7,359 nt of DNA from SIG424 sp045546695 (GCA_045546695.1 JAZQDE010000014.1:1-7359); one strand, 5' to 3'. Counted from the first letter of the stretch, positions 1-7,115 are shown. Translations and numbers: made by a program. The notes: generated by a model from the letters alone, not told the origin.

Positions 1-156
1 GGAAAAGTAACAGGCTTGAAAGTGCTAATGAAAGCATATGGCAAGGCAAAAGTAGTAAGTTGACACAAAATCGGGAGTTTTCGTTAAAATGTCGAGTGTG
101 GCAGAAATTTTTGAAATCCCAAGAATAACTTGACACCGTCCCGGGGGAGTTTTATG
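1..156. other. Upstream flank, no identifiable gene
   Basis: Nothing here can be named as a gene. Two forward frames are open from the left edge. Frame 1 runs 20 codons to a TGA at 61-63, and frame 3 runs 41 codons to a TAA at 126-128. Either could be the 3' tail of a gene lying outside the window. Neither tail resembles the GyrB C-terminus, so the usual gyrB-gyrA adjacency is not visible. The segment also holds the two TTGACAC/GGGAGTTTT repeats listed separately. A remnant or end of an insertion sequence is possible but cannot be shown from this much sequence. Confidence 0.3.
60..153 (+). repeat. Pair of imperfect direct repeats upstream of gyrA
   Basis: Copy 1 (60-81) is TTGACAC, 6 bases, then GGGAGTTTT. 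Copy 2 (130-153) is TTGACAC, 8 bases, then GGGAGTTTT. The copies start exactly 70 bases apart. Each begins with a perfect -35 hexamer, TTGACA. Copy 1 has TAAAAT at 85-90 but with a long 19-base spacer. Copy 2 has only poor -10 candidates near 151-158. They could be binding sites for a protein, terminal repeats of a mobile element, or weak extra promoters. The repeat is seen directly; its role is unknown. Confidence 0.55.
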
Positions 157-185
157 TGGACTTTTTTCCGGCTTTAGTATATAAT
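157..185 (+). promoter_or_regulatory. Probable sigma-A promoter of gyrA
   Basis: A perfect TATAAT at 180-185 lies 17 bases downstream of TGGACT at 157-162, which matches the -35 consensus at 4 of 6 positions. Transcription would start near 191-192, giving a 5' UTR of about 53 nt. A small inverted repeat, AGTTA at 191-195 and TAACT at 201-205, lies right at the predicted start. It could be a weak 5' hairpin or an operator. No other good promoter is apparent ahead of the four-gene cluster. Confidence 0.6.
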
Positions 186-244
186 ATATGAGTTAGAGTA
201 TAACTATTTTTACCAATTCAGTTTATATAAAGGGGTAAGCGAAA

Positions 245-2809
245 ATGAACGAGAATGAGATTCTTGACCAGGAAACAATTGACAGAATAATACCTGTCGA
301 TATAGAGCGCGAGATGAAGAGATCCTTTATCGAATATGCTATGAGCGTAATCGTTGACCGTGCGCTGCCTGACGTAAGAGATGGTCTTAAACCTGTACAT
401 AGAAGAATTATTTATTCACTTTATGAGCTTGGATATACACCGGAAAAAGCTTACAGAAAATGTGCTACCACAACCGGTTACGTAATGGGTCATTACCATC
501 CTCATGGTGATGCGGCAATTTACGACAGTTTGGTTCGTCTTGCACAGGATTTCTCAATGAGATATATGCTTGTTGACGGAAACGGTAACTTCGGTTCCAG
601 AGACGGCGATGCACCTGCGGCTCAGCGTTATACTGAGGCAAAGATGTCAAAGATTTCCCTGGAAATGGTAGCCGACATCAACAAGAACACTGTAGATTTC
701 AGACCAAACTACGACGAACACGAAGTAGAACCATGTGTTCTTCCTTCAAGATTCCCGAACCTTCTTGTTAATGGTTCATCCGGTATTGCCGTTGGTATGG
801 CGACAAACATTCCTCCTCACAATCTGGGAGAGGTTATTGACGGTGTTGTGGCATTAATTGATAATCCGGAGCTTTCTATTGATGAGATTATGCAATATAT
901 TAAGGGCCCTGATTTTCCGACCGCAGCCAATATTTTAGGTGTGCAGGGCATACGCGAGGCATACAAGACAGGCCGCGGCAGGATTGTTGTAAGAGCAGAA
1001 GCGACAATTGAAGAGATGCCGAACGGAAGGCAGAGAATAATTATTACAGAGCTTCCATATATGGTAAATAATGCCCGTCTCGTTGAAAAGATTGCAGAGC
1101 TTGTAAAGGATAAGAGAGTAGATTCTATCAGCGGACTTCGCGACGAGTACAGTAAAGAGGGTATCAGAATTGTTATTGAACTTAAGCGTGATGCCAATGC
1201 AAACGTACTCTTAAACCAGCTTTATAAATATACACAGTTAGAAGATGCTTTTAACGTAAACATGCTGGCAATTGTTCCCGGTGAAAATGGTTCATACCAG
1301 CCAAAGACACTTAACCTTAAAGAAGCATTGGTATATTATATTGAGCACCAGAAAGAAGTTGTTACAAGACGTACTCAGTTTGACCTCGATAAAGCACTTG
1401 ACAGAGCCCATATATTGGAAGGTGCGCTGATTGCTATTGATAATATTGAAGAAGTTATCAGGATAATCCGTTCCTCAAAGACAGAGCAACAAGCAAAAGA
1501 AGGCTTGATGGAAAGATTTGGCTTTACAGAGAGACAGGCACAGTACATTGTTGATATGCGACTTGGTCGACTCACCGGCATGGAAAGAGACAAGGTCGTA
1601 GAGGAACTGGAACAAAAGAGAAGAGAAATCACATATTTCAGAGGCTTGCTTGCTGATGAAAAACTTCTTATGTCTGTAGTTAAAGATGAACTTCTTGAGA
1701 TCAAGAATAAATATGGCGATGAAAGAAGAACACGCATCATTCCTTATGAAGGAGAGATTAACATCGACGATCTTATTACAGAACAGAATGTAGCAATTAC
1801 ATTGACACATTTTGGTTACGTAAAGAGAACACCTGCTGACACATACAGAGCTCAGCGCAGAGGCGGCAGAGGTGTTATTGGTCTTAGTGCGAGAGAAGAA
1901 GACTTTGCAGAGAAGATTCTTATTACCTCTTCACATAACACGCTTCTGTTTATCTCCACAAAAGGCAAGATTTATTCTCTCAGAGGATACGAGATTCCTG
2001 ATTCAGGAAGAACAGGCCGTGGCACTGCGATTGTTAACCTGCTGCCACTTGATGGCGACGAGAAGATTGCAACCATAATCCCGATTAATACATTTGAAGA
2101 TGGTGATTACCTGGTTATGGCAACAAAGTCAGGTATCATAAAGAAGACAGAGCTTCCGTTATATTCAAACATCAGGAAGAGTGGTCTTATTGCCGTAGAG
2201 CTTCGTGAAGATGACGCACTTATCGGCGCATCCATTGTTAATAAAGAGCAGGATATTATTCTTGCTACACGAAAAGGTATGTCAATCCGCTTCAGCGAAG
2301 AGGACGTAAGGGCTACAGGCAGATCTTCAATCGGTGTTAAGGGTATTACACTCAAAGAAGGTGACTACGTAATCGGTATGGGTCTTTGCGAGGGTGAAAA
2401 TGAAGTTCTGATTGTTACAGAAAAGGGCTTCGGAAAGAGAACACGCACGGATGAGTACGGCAGACAGTCAAGAGGAGGTAAAGGTATTATGACGTATCGT
2501 ATCTCTGACAAGACAGGTGACCTTGTAAGCCTTCTTATGGTTAACAACGAAGATGACATAATGATGATAACAAGCGAGGGTGTTGTAATCAGAATCCACG
2601 CAGATGGTATCAGCACGATAGGCAGAGCAACAAGTGGTGTAACATTGATGAGAACATCTGAAAACAATTACATTGTTGCAGCAGCAAAGACTCATCGTGA
2701 AGAAGAGGAAGAAGTTGCACAAGAAGGCGAAGAAGCTGCCGCAGAAGAGACAGAAGCAGGCGCTGAGGCTGAGGCTGAGGCAGTTGAGACAACAGAGTCT
2801 GATTCATAA
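245..2809 (+). CDS. gyrA: DNA gyrase subunit A
   Basis: GyrA is the breakage-reunion subunit of DNA gyrase, the cytoplasmic A2B2 enzyme that introduces negative supercoils using ATP. At 854 residues it has normal family length. The N-terminus carries the conserved ALPDVRDGLKPVHRR stretch, then YHPHGD at residues 84-89. The catalytic tyrosine is Tyr129 in RYTE, preceded by Arg128. The tower and coiled-coil region follow, and the C-terminal beta-pinwheel begins with a GyrA box, QRRGGRG, at 537-543. That box is diagnostic of GyrA and argues against ParC. The last 36 residues (819-854) form an acidic Glu/Ala tail. The start is supported by an AAGGGG ribosome site at 230-235, nine bases before ATG. 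The residue equivalent to E. coli Ser83 is Ala90, while the Asp87 equivalent (Asp94) is kept. It is first in a probable four-gene operon. Confidence 0.98.
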   Translation: MNENEILDQETIDRIIPVDIEREMKRSFIEYAMSVIVDRALPDVRDGLKPVHRRIIYSLYELGYTPEKAYRKCATTTGYVMGHYHPHGDAAIYDSLVRLAQDFSMRYMLVDGNGNFGSRDGDAPAAQRYTEAKMSKISLEMVADINKNTVDFRPNYDEHEVEPCVLPSRFPNLLVNGSSGIAVGMATNIPPHNLGEVIDGVVALIDNPELSIDEIMQYIKGPDFPTAANILGVQGIREAYKTGRGRIVVRAEATIEEMPNGRQRIIITELPYMVNNARLVEKIAELVKDKRVDSISGLRDEYSKEGIRIVIELKRDANANVLLNQLYKYTQLEDAFNVNMLAIVPGENGSYQPKTLNLKEALVYYIEHQKEVVTRRTQFDLDKALDRAHILEGALIAIDNIEEVIRIIRSSKTEQQAKEGLMERFGFTERQAQYIVDMRLGRLTGMERDKVVEELEQKRREITYFRGLLADEKLLMSVVKDELLEIKNKYGDERRTRIIPYEGEINIDDLITEQNVAITLTHFGYVKRTPADTYRAQRRGGRGVIGLSAREEDFAEKILITSSHNTLLFISTKGKIYSLRGYEIPDSGRTGRGTAIVNLLPLDGDEKIATIIPINTFEDGDYLVMATKSGIIKKTELPLYSNIRKSGLIAVELREDDALIGASIVNKEQDIILATRKGMSIRFSEEDVRATGRSSIGVKGITLKEGDYVIGMGLCEGENEVLIVTEKGFGKRTRTDEYGRQSRGGKGIMTYRISDKTGDLVSLLMVNNEDDIMMITSEGVVIRIHADGISTIGRATSGVTLMRTSENNYIVAAAKTHREEEEEVAQEGEEAAAEETEAGAEAEAEAVETTESDS
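2762..2779 (+). repeat. Three tandem GCTGAG units in the gyrA 3' end
   Basis: Three perfect copies of the hexamer GCTGAG encode Ala-Glu three times at residues 840-845, inside the acidic GyrA tail. Because the unit is six bases, gain or loss of a copy would keep the frame and only change tail length. Confidence 0.9.
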
Positions 2810-2822
2810 AGAATAGATTCTT
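2809..2822 (+). other. Small inverted repeat between gyrA and the CotH gene
   Basis: AAGAAT and ATTCTT flank the dinucleotide AG. As RNA this could form a 5-bp stem with a TAGA loop. It begins on the last base of the gyrA stop codon and ends four bases before the AAGGAG ribosome site (2826-2831) of the next gene. It is too weak and lacks the U-run for an intrinsic terminator. A role in RNA processing or translation of the next gene is possible but unproven. Confidence 0.35.
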
Positions 2823-2838
2823 AAAAAGGAGAGAAAAG

Positions 2839-5007
2839 ATGAAGAGTAAAAACGCTTTAATGATAATTATTGCAATAATATCCGTTATGACGCTTTTACT
2901 GGTGGCTTGTGAAACAAGTTCTCCACAGGTTTTTCCTACACAGGAGCCGGCAATAACACCGTCGCAAACACCAGCTGTAAAAGAAACTGCAACGCCGACG
3001 GAACAGCCAACACAGGAGTCTACTCCGGAAGCAACGCCGGGCGCGACTCCGGACGCGACTCCGGGTGCTACAGAACTTCCGACTACAGAGGCAACGACAA
3101 TTCCTGTGGCAACTGCAACAGTAACTCCGACTCTTAAACCGACTCCTACACCAACGCAGAAGCCGACACCAACGCCTACACAGAAGCCGACGCAGAAGCC
3201 GACACCAACACCGACACCTCCTGCCGATCCGGCAGAACTTGTAAAAAAAGTCAAGCCTGTATTTTCACAGACGGCCGGCTTCTATACAAACGACGTGTCA
3301 GTAACAATAAGTCTGAGTGATGAAGATAAAGCGGCTCTGAAAGCTGCCGGAATAACAAATTATGCCATCAGAGTATCATATAATCAGGAAGAGCCGACTA
3401 CAGGTTCAATTATATATTCAAAAGCAATTAGTCTTCCTCACGCAAAATCAATAACTGATGCATCTGCGCAACTGACAACGTCAATACTAAGAGCTGCTGT
3501 TTTCAATTCGGATACAGGAAAAATTGTCGGTACGATTGAGACGGCTACGTATATTAAGTCTTCAAGACCGGAAAGCATAGAGATACCAGTAATATCTCTT
3601 GTTACGTCACAGAGCAATCTGACCGGAACAAAAGGTATTATAACAAACTACAATGAACGCGGCTCTGCATGGGAAAGACCGGTTCACCTTGAGTTTATTG
3701 AAGAAGATGGCGAACTTGCCCTTTCACAGGATGCAGGCGTCAGAATGTTTGGTGGCAGCAGTCGTTCACAGGCACAGAAGTCTTTCAGATTGTCTGCCAG
3801 AAAATCATCTTACTTTGACACTTCAATTTACGATGGCGACGGCAAATTCAATTATGCGTTTTTCCCTGACAGATTGGCAGCGGATGGTACATTGCTGGAA
3901 GATTATGACAGTATTGTATTGAGAAATGGTGGCAATGATGCCATGGTAAATGGCACTCAGAATATCCGTTCATCATTTATGCGCGATGGAATAGTTGCTA
4001 TGATTACTCAGAAGGCTGCTCCAAACGTTGACTGCATGGCATACAGACCGGTTATAGTGATTCTCAACGGTGAATATTATGGCATGCTCAACATGCGTGA
4101 ACATGAGACGGACAACTATGTTGCCAACGTATATAATATAGAAGACAAAGAGAATATTACCCTTATTTCTTCTGAACTTGACACCTCAAACGGTGGCAGA
4201 TACGACGGCAGATGGTTTTACTACAAACAGGATGACGGGCCGACAGGAGAGCTTGCAAAGTTCAAAACGATTATGCAGGACATAGGAAACGGTAAATATA
4301 CGTTTGAGCAGGCATCAAATTACATAGACATGGATAATTTCATGGAATATTGCGCCATCAATATTTTTGTTTGTAACACAGATTGGCCACATAATAATGT
4401 TAGACTATACAAGTACGCTGATGGAAAGTATCGTTTTATGATCAGAGATGCTGATCTTGGTATGGCAAGGTATACTGTGGCAACGGAGTCAAATATGCCG
4501 TCAGAGCTTTACACAAAAGCAGATTGCTATAATTTCCGTTACCTGATGTGGTCTGAACTTACAAGCTCGCAGAGAAGTCAATTGTCATATAATGGGTATC
4601 CGAATGTTGATTATGGTTATTATCCGGATCCGTTATATCTTAAAGGAGTACTTGATTTCTGTCTCAAAAATGATACGTTCCGCAAAGAGTTCGTAGATTA
4701 TTGTGAAAAGCTCGCAACGGAGATATGGACTGCTGAAAATCTGAAAGCAATGGTAAACGAACAGAAGATGAATATCGCTCCTGAGTTGAAATACCACATT
4801 TCCAGATGGTTGTATAAGATTGAAGAACACAGAACAGATCTGACTCCGAATACTACGACAAACAATAAGATTCAGAGAGTATATGATTATTGGTTTAAAA
4901 ATACCATAGATGAATCCATCGGCCAGTGGATTAATCAACGATGTGGCGCAGACGGATGGTTTTTGCGTGAAGTATACGCAGTATGTGGCGTTTACGGAGA
5001 GTATTGA
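2839..5007 (+). CDS. CotH-family kinase-fold lipoprotein with Thr/Pro stalk
   Basis: This is a predicted surface lipoprotein of 722 residues. A hydrophobic signal with lipobox LVAC puts the lipidated cysteine at Cys24. Residues 25-129 are a Thr/Pro/Gln stalk. Residues 138-225 resemble the chitobiase C-terminal-like domain found in bacterial surface proteins (GFYTNDVSVTISLS, then a PTTGS turn). A CotH domain follows from about 247: GGSSRSQAQKSFRL at 305-318, DSIVLRNGGND at 357-367, INGEYYG-like LNGEYYGM at 409-416, and the acidic RDADLGMAR at 536-544. CotH of Bacillus is an atypical protein kinase that phosphorylates coat proteins CotB and CotG. Asp537 and Asp539 are the likely metal or catalytic acids here. 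Whether this protein is an active kinase, and on what substrate, is not shown. No dockerin or sorting motif is seen. AAGGAG lies seven bases before ATG. A sporulation role should not be assumed from the family name. Confidence 0.9.
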   Translation: MKSKNALMIIIAIISVMTLLLVACETSSPQVFPTQEPAITPSQTPAVKETATPTEQPTQESTPEATPGATPDATPGATELPTTEATTIPVATATVTPTLKPTPTPTQKPTPTPTQKPTQKPTPTPTPPADPAELVKKVKPVFSQTAGFYTNDVSVTISLSDEDKAALKAAGITNYAIRVSYNQEEPTTGSIIYSKAISLPHAKSITDASAQLTTSILRAAVFNSDTGKIVGTIETATYIKSSRPESIEIPVISLVTSQSNLTGTKGIITNYNERGSAWERPVHLEFIEEDGELALSQDAGVRMFGGSSRSQAQKSFRLSARKSSYFDTSIYDGDGKFNYAFFPDRLAADGTLLEDYDSIVLRNGGNDAMVNGTQNIRSSFMRDGIVAMITQKAAPNVDCMAYRPVIVILNGEYYGMLNMREHETDNYVANVYNIEDKENITLISSELDTSNGGRYDGRWFYYKQDDGPTGELAKFKTIMQDIGNGKYTFEQASNYIDMDNFMEYCAINIFVCNTDWPHNNVRLYKYADGKYRFMIRDADLGMARYTVATESNMPSELYTKADCYNFRYLMWSELTSSQRSQLSYNGYPNVDYGYYPDPLYLKGVLDFCLKNDTFRKEFVDYCEKLATEIWTAENLKAMVNEQKMNIAPELKYHISRWLYKIEEHRTDLTPNTTTNNKIQRVYDYWFKNTIDESIGQWINQRCGADGWFLREVYAVCGVYGEY
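2911..3225 (+). repeat. Low-complexity Thr/Pro stalk coding region
   Basis: Residues 25-129 of the CotH lipoprotein are dominated by Thr, Pro, Ala, Glu and Gln. There are PGAT/PDAT repeats near 67-78 and TPTPTQKP-type repeats at about 102-127. At DNA level the units recur around CCGACACCAACG and CAGAAGCCGAC. Such stalks usually hold a domain away from the membrane through the wall and are common O-glycosylation targets. The repeated units could vary in number between strains. Confidence 0.85.
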
Positions 5008-5035
5008 TATTTTTACATAAGAAAAAGGAGTATAT

Positions 5036-6247
5036 ATGAAAAAAGAAAAGTTAGTACAAGTTATAGTTTTGTTATCGTTGATATTTGTTCTCTTTGTCTC
5101 AACAGGAGGAGAGGCTATTGCCTCAACATTGAGTGGCATCAAGGACCAGATAGAGGATGCAAACAAAGAACACGACGAACTTCAGGACGAACTTAAAGAA
5201 CTGATTAAAGATATCAACAAGAAAAAAGAGGAGCTTGAGGAGCAATCTTCTATTCAGGCAGAGATTAATGCTCAGATAAAAGCAGAGATTACAGAAAAAG
5301 AGCAGCAAATTGCAGTCCTGGAAGATATTGCAAATCAGATTCTTAATTTCCAGAACGAAATTGACGAACTGACAGAAGAGTATAATACTAAAATGGACAT
5401 GCTCCTTAACCGCATGAATGTGTTATACAAATATTCCCAGTTTGACTACCTTAAATTATACGCAGAGGCAGAAAGCATTTTTGATTACGCTTCGCGTTCC
5501 AGACTTTTCACCAAGTTACTTGAACAGGACAAGCGTACTCTTGAAGACTTGATACTCCTTAAACAAGATATAGATATCAAAAAAGCCAAAGCCGAGATTC
5601 TTGCTCTTGATGCAGAGGACACACTGGCTGCTATCAAATCAGCCATAGAAAGCCTTGAACAGGACAAGGAGATTATCGATGAAGACCTTGAAAAAATTCA
5701 GTCTACGTTAGACCAGCTCAAAGATGAAGAAGATCTGATGGAAGAAGAATCCAAGAGAATCGAAAAGGAAATAGAAGCGCTGGAAAAGGAATATGAAGAC
5801 CTCAAACTCCAATATGACAACGCAAACGGCGTATTGCTATGGCCTTCTGATAACACATACAGAGTAGCTTCATATTATGGAATGAGACTTCATCCGGTAT
5901 ACAAGAAGTATAAGCTTCACAAGGGTATTGATATCGCAGCCTCCAAAAACACAAACATCCTGGCTTCGGCAGATGGTACAGTTACATATGTTGGTAATGA
6001 CAGCGATGGATATGGTAAATACTTCATAATATATCATGGTAAAGATGAAGATGGAGTAAAGATATCAACACTCTATGCGCACTGCAATAAGATATATGTA
6101 GAAGAGGGCGACACCGTAAAACGTGGTGAGATTGTTGGCCTGGTTGGCAAGACAGGATGTGCAACAGGCTATCACATTCACTATGAGGTTCGCGAAAACA
6201 ACACACCGGTAGATCCGTTTGACGGATATTTCACAAAGAGGGACTAA
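5036..6247 (+). CDS. Secreted coiled-coil M23 (LytM-type) peptidoglycan peptidase
   Basis: This 403-residue exported murein hydrolase is built like EnvC-type proteins. It has a signal peptide at 1-29 with a likely cut after Ala-Ile-Ala, a long Glu/Lys/Leu-rich coiled coil at about 31-268, and a C-terminal M23 domain at about 272-400. The zinc ligands are visible: His295 and Asp299 in HKGID, and His382 in HIH. The catalytic histidines His349 (LYAH) and His380 are also present. M23 enzymes cut peptide cross-links in peptidoglycan. EnvC itself has lost its metal site and only activates amidases, whereas this protein keeps the full set and so is probably a working enzyme. Coiled coils in related proteins often contact FtsEX and keep the enzyme inactive, but no ftsEX genes are present here. 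AAGGAG at 5025-5030 is five bases before ATG. The stop overlaps the next gene's start as TAATG, which suggests coupled translation. Confidence 0.95.
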   Translation: MKKEKLVQVIVLLSLIFVLFVSTGGEAIASTLSGIKDQIEDANKEHDELQDELKELIKDINKKKEELEEQSSIQAEINAQIKAEITEKEQQIAVLEDIANQILNFQNEIDELTEEYNTKMDMLLNRMNVLYKYSQFDYLKLYAEAESIFDYASRSRLFTKLLEQDKRTLEDLILLKQDIDIKKAKAEILALDAEDTLAAIKSAIESLEQDKEIIDEDLEKIQSTLDQLKDEEDLMEEESKRIEKEIEALEKEYEDLKLQYDNANGVLLWPSDNTYRVASYYGMRLHPVYKKYKLHKGIDIAASKNTNILASADGTVTYVGNDSDGYGKYFIIYHGKDEDGVKISTLYAHCNKIYVEEGDTVKRGEIVGLVGKTGCATGYHIHYEVRENNTPVDPFDGYFTKRD

Positions 6248-6972
6248 TGACAGTAACAAACAGATTCTTTATAGGTCATCGTTATACAGACAAAACAATG
6301 ACGATGAAAAACAGTTCTATATTAACATTATTCGAAGATATCGCCGGCATGCACTCCAACGCAGCCGGCGAAGATTATCGTTCATCGCCATCAAGATGGC
6401 TTCTTACAGCATATCATATAAAGATAATAAGTAAGCCGGTATATGGCGATGAAGTAGATATAACCACCTGGTCTACGGATCTTAAAAATATCACAGCAGC
6501 AAGAGAGTTCGAAGTTCGAAACAAAAACGGAGATCTTCTTATATATGCACTATCAAATTGGGCACATTATAATATAGTAGAAAAAAAGTTTGAAAAGGTG
6601 TCTGATGATTTGGTTTGCGCTTATGCATCCGAGCCGGAAAGAACGAACTTTGAAAGCAGTCGAATAAAAAAGCTGGTTGTGCCGCAGGAATTTTCCTTTG
6701 TGTCCGATATGGAGATCCCTACATATTGGATAGATGTGAACAATCATCTGAATAACGCACACTATCTTGATATGGCAGCAAAATTCCTGTCAGATAAAAC
6801 AGATATCGAGCATAACATTGATGAAATAGAGATCATGTACAAACATGAAATCCTCCCCGGTGAAAAGATAAAATGTTTATTTTCTGAATCCGAAAAAGAA
6901 TATACTGTTGTATACAAAAATGAAGATTTATCCAACATTCATGCTGTTTTAGCTTTTCGCAAAAAAATGTAA
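6247..6972 (+). CDS. Acyl-ACP thioesterase, double hot-dog fold
   Basis: This cytoplasmic enzyme hydrolyses acyl-ACP to release free fatty acids. At 241 residues it fits the bacterial acyl-ACP thioesterase family (related to plant FatA/FatB), with two hot-dog domains at roughly 1-140 and 150-241. The second carries the family signature DVNNHLNNAHYLD: Asp163, Asn165 and His167 match the catalytic D-x-N-x-H of FatB-type enzymes, followed by the conserved NN. The first domain shows the usual RWLLTAYHIKI and WSTDLKN segments. The chosen ATG overlaps the upstream stop by one base (TAATG), with GAGGG at 6238-6242 only four bases away. An in-frame ATG at 6298 is less likely, because starting there would remove the first strand of the fold. 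Chain-length preference cannot be read from sequence. It is last in the gyrA cluster. Confidence 0.9.
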   Translation: MTVTNRFFIGHRYTDKTMTMKNSSILTLFEDIAGMHSNAAGEDYRSSPSRWLLTAYHIKIISKPVYGDEVDITTWSTDLKNITAAREFEVRNKNGDLLIYALSNWAHYNIVEKKFEKVSDDLVCAYASEPERTNFESSRIKKLVVPQEFSFVSDMEIPTYWIDVNNHLNNAHYLDMAAKFLSDKTDIEHNIDEIEIMYKHEILPGEKIKCLFSESEKEYTVVYKNEDLSNIHAVLAFRKKM

Positions 6973-7080
6973 AAAGCCGGGAAAAATGGCAAAAAACAGC
7001 CAAATTTCTTATGTTTTTATGTTCATAAATTAGACAAAAACAAGACATAAAAAATAAATAAAAAAATTTGAAAAAAAGTG
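6973..7080 (+). promoter_or_regulatory. A-rich spacer with probable UP element of the rRNA promoter
   Basis: The 108-base gap between the thioesterase stop and the rRNA -35 box has no gene. Its last 40 bases (7041-7080) are almost entirely A/T, with A-tracts at 7061-7066 and 7071-7077 split by TTTG. This matches the position and composition of an UP element, which binds the C-terminal domains of the RNA polymerase alpha subunit. A weak stem (TGGC 6987-6990 with GCCA 6999-7002) and an AT-only inverted repeat (7014-7022 with 7045-7053) are present. Neither is a convincing terminator. Confidence 0.6.
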
Positions 7081-7109
7081 TTGACATCCTAAAACCAGAG
7101 TGGTATTAT
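7081..7109 (+). promoter_or_regulatory. Strong sigma-A promoter of the rRNA operon
   Basis: A perfect -35 TTGACA at 7081-7086 is followed by an ideal 17-base spacer and TATTAT at 7104-7109, one mismatch from consensus. TG at 7101-7102 adds an extended -10. With the A-rich tract upstream it has every element expected of a strong rRNA promoter. The start would be near 7115-7117. G7116 is a good candidate, and a starting G would fit the GTP-sensed growth control known for B. subtilis rRNA promoters. Confidence 0.9.
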
Positions 7110-7115
7110 ATGCAA

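Noticed and set aside
60..90. TTGACA with TAAAAT as the main gyrA promoter
   Set aside because: The 19-base spacer is poor and the start would lie about 150 bases upstream, whereas TGGACT-17-TATAAT at 157-185 is better placed.
245..2809. ParC (topoisomerase IV subunit A)
   Set aside because: The intact GyrA box QRRGGRG and the full-length pinwheel with acidic tail fit GyrA.
2610..3254. Reverse-strand open frame of 214 codons rich in Val/Gly
   Set aside because: It is the antisense shadow of the Thr/Pro-rich stalk and acidic GyrA tail, with low complexity and no supporting ribosome site or domain.
2839..5007. Cellulosomal CotH protein
   Set aside because: No dockerin-type calcium-binding repeats are present in the translation.
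4633..5166. Reverse-strand open frame of 177 codons
   Set aside because: It overlaps the 3' end of the well-supported CotH gene and the start of the M23 gene, and its translation shows no recognisable domain.
6987..7002. TGGC/GCCA stem as terminator of the gyrA cluster
   Set aside because: Only four base pairs with an eight-base loop, and the following sequence is not a clean U-run.
7014..7053. TTTTTATGT / ACATAAAAA inverted repeat as terminator
   Set aside because: All but one pair in each half is A-T, the loop is 22 bases, and A-rich sequence follows where a terminator needs U.
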